Origin: Oleidesulfovibrio sp047973035
GTDB lineage: Bacteria > Desulfobacterota > Desulfovibrionia > Desulfovibrionales > Desulfovibrionaceae
NCBI RefSeq assembly: GCF_047973035.1
Contig: NZ_JBKEBF010000011.1
Location: 41,068 to 105,067 of the forward strand
Length of the DNA stretch: 64,000 nt
Direction: 5' to 3'
Made by a program: the position numbers and the translations under genes
Notes under the pieces: generated by a model
Told to the model about the DNA's origin: nothing
What the model saw: the letters and a program-made list of their open reading frames with translations, nothing else
The model's database searches: none
Part shown: piece by piece, positions 63,173 through 64,000 of the stretch
How positions within the stretch are numbered: the stretch's first letter is position 1
How the letters are laid out: every line of letters starts with the position of its first letter

Positions 63173-63400
63173 TTATTTCCACAGCGCCAGCTCATGCTGG
63201 TTGTCCAACCTTTCGCACGCAACCCCATAATACCCCTTATCCATCTCAACGCCAATGAACTTTCGGCCTGTAGATAACGCTGCCGCCCCTGTCGAATACG
63301 GCGGATCGGTCAGAATACAATCAACACTTTCAGTAGGCATCTGCATCATAACACGCAGGGAGTCACCTATATATAATGTTGCATCACCGATTATTTTCAA
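63173..63400 (-). pseudogene. DNA methyltransferase with a large internal deletion
   Basis: 75 residues: an N-terminal start TLYIGDSLRVMMQMPTESVD, the catalytic motif IV DPPYS (residues 32-36), then directly TGAAALSTGRKFIGVEMDKG, the stretch that follows the SAM-binding motif I of beta-class methyltransferases near their C-terminus. The 100 or more residues that should separate these two parts are missing, in frame. The likely start is a TTG at 63400 that overlaps the com-like gene. It is probably inactive. Typical partners are prophage DNA adenine methylases. Confidence 0.8.
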
Positions 63401-63557
63401 CTCGTTTCTCCGAGTGAGCCTCGCGGGCTTCTCGGCTGGGACGTGTAGTCCTCACTAGATTCATGGTGCCGCACCGGCGGCACTTGATTTCCAACTCTCG
63501 TACATCCCCCTTTGCCAGCAGCCTGTTACATTGACCGCACCGAATTTCTTGTCTCAT
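63384..63557 (-). CDS. Com-like zinc-ribbon protein of Mu-type prophages
   Basis: 57 residues: MRQEIRCGQCNRLLAKGD, then LEIKCRRCGTMN, so two CxxC pairs as in Mu Com, and a polar tail. In phage Mu, Com is a zinc-containing translational activator of the DNA-modification gene mom; here the gene also overlaps a DNA-modification gene by 17 bases, which supports the assignment. It reads on the minus strand from ATG 63557 to TGA 63384. The size and Cys spacing match the Com family. Confidence 0.82.
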   Translation of the reverse strand: MRQEIRCGQCNRLLAKGDVRELEIKCRRCGTMNLVRTTRPSREAREAHSEKRVENNR

Positions 63558-63601
63558 TTTTTGTTGCTTCTTTCCATGCCCCTTGGATACAACCCTCCCT
63601 A

Positions 63602-63613
63602 GTCTGATCAGAC
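63602..63613. repeat. 12-bp perfect palindrome upstream of the com-like gene
   Basis: GTCTGATCAGAC is a perfect palindrome with a central GATC. It lies 45 bases upstream of the com-like start and could be a regulator site or a methylation-sensitive site. Confidence 0.5.
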
Positions 63614-63640
63614 GAATGGAGCAGCGGGTTATCTCTACTG

Positions 63641-63713
63641 AATGATTCTAGTCATTCAGGGGGCCGTGGTGCGGTGGTGCTACACCGCGTCAGTGGGGGT
63701 GCTCATACACCCC
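63641..63713. repeat. Cluster of short inverted repeats upstream of the com-like gene
   Basis: TGAATGA-TTCTAG-TCATTCA (63641-63660) is followed by GGGGGTG-CTCATA-CACCCCC (63694-63713). The region has no coding potential I can support. Such close hairpins are often found in phage control regions. Confidence 0.55.
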
Positions 63714-63734
63714 CGCCTGTTCCTCTGCAAAGGA

Positions 63735-63774
63735 TCGGGCTGTACAAATAGTGCAGCCCGATTTCTTGTTTTTA
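63735..63774. terminator. Hairpin next to the right-edge gene
   Basis: ATCGGGCTG and CAGCCCGAT form a 9-bp stem, followed on the plus strand by TTCTTGTTTTT. It lies at the end of the minus-strand gene but its T-run faces the plus strand, so direction is uncertain. Confidence 0.6.
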
Positions 63775-64000
63775 CAACTCAAGGCGCTCAGTTATGACAA
63801 ACCCGCCAAGCTCTGCGTCAGGGGTAGCGGCTAACTCTTCCTCTTTGGCCTTTTGCCAAGCATAAGCTGCTTCAAGGTGTGCAGCCCCTGCGGTGTACAC
63901 CCGCTCAAACAAAGCCTTGTCCAGAGTTTCCCACACGCCGGTGCTGGCCTTCCAGTCTTTCACCATATATGCCGCGTCTGCCGCAAATTTGAGAGCAACC
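63772..64000 (-). CDS. C-terminal end of an unidentified protein (cut by the window edge)
   Basis: The minus-strand frame is open to the right edge and stops at 63772, giving 75 visible residues. An internal ATG at 63966 has no ribosome binding site and the frame continues upstream with plausible residues, so the gene probably starts outside the window. The peptide is helical, with VWETLDKALFERVYTAG and AYAWQKAKEEELAATPDA. Location suggests a prophage gene, but no family was recognised. Confidence 0.55.
   Translation of the reverse strand, partial: VALKFAADAAYMVKDWKASTGVWETLDKALFERVYTAGAAHLEAAYAWQKAKEEELAATPDAELGGFVITERLEL

Noticed and set aside
1..64000. CRISPR array, rRNA genes, tmRNA or 4.5S RNA
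   Set aside because: No regularly spaced repeats and no rRNA-like sequence were found. The SRP and tmRNA genes, expected as partners of ffh and smpB, were not seen near those genes.

Overview
The window comes from the chromosome of a sulfate-reducing bacterium of the Desulfovibrio type (Desulfovibrionaceae; gene content recalls the Oleidesulfovibrio/Desulfovibrio alaskensis group, but genus is an inference). The strongest marker is the complete dissimilatory APS-reductase block aprB-aprA-qmoA-qmoB-qmoC-qmoD on the minus strand (27.4-35.9 kb), preceded by a near-consensus promoter and a structured leader. A SulP anion permease and a D-lactate/glycolate oxidase-like pair fit a lactate-oxidising sulfate reducer.

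Layout. 1-2 kb is a decayed accessory edge: the end of an unidentified gene, a truncated IS5-type transposase and a Sel1-repeat lipoprotein gene broken by an in-frame TAG. 2-7.3 kb (minus strand) carries an asparagine-synthase-like protein, an acyltransferase (plsC), RNase J and a FAH-family hydrolase. 7.3-19.3 kb (plus) is the rpsB-tsf / pyrH-frr-uppS-cdsA-dxr-rseP-tsaB housekeeping series, interrupted by two accessory insertions: a DegT aminotransferase plus GT2 glycosyltransferase, and a group II PLP decarboxylase. 19.5-26.9 kb holds fliD (with a good sigma-54 promoter), an unusually long FliS, two glycosyltransferases, a zinc-ribbon/Yip1 membrane protein and a small unknown. After apr-qmo, 36.3-42.1 kb carries an EPSP-synthase-like protein that has lost the family's catalytic residues, a small coiled-coil protein, a Nim-like flavoprotein, an aminotransferase and SulP.

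42.5-53.1 kb is the ffh-rpsP-khpA-rimM-trmD-rplS-rnhB-yraN-rsmI translation/secretion series followed by a PTS module (EIID, HPr, EI) and smpB. TrmD is fused to a second SPOUT-type methyltransferase domain and YraN has a long tail. 53.5-57.1 kb encodes an FAD oxidase, a SYLF lipoprotein and an Fe-S/CCG protein. secA and argJ follow. The window ends at tRNA-Ser(GCT), behind which lies a prophage remnant: a Mu-Com-like zinc-ribbon gene overlapping a DNA methyltransferase gene with a large internal deletion, and the end of another small gene.

No rRNA, CRISPR array or intact mobile element was seen. The most interesting points are the EPSP-synthase pseudoenzyme, the com-methylase remnant with palindromes in front of it, the TrmD fusion, the EIID-HPr-EI group and the apr leader. 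All assignments come from reading the sequence; no database search was possible.
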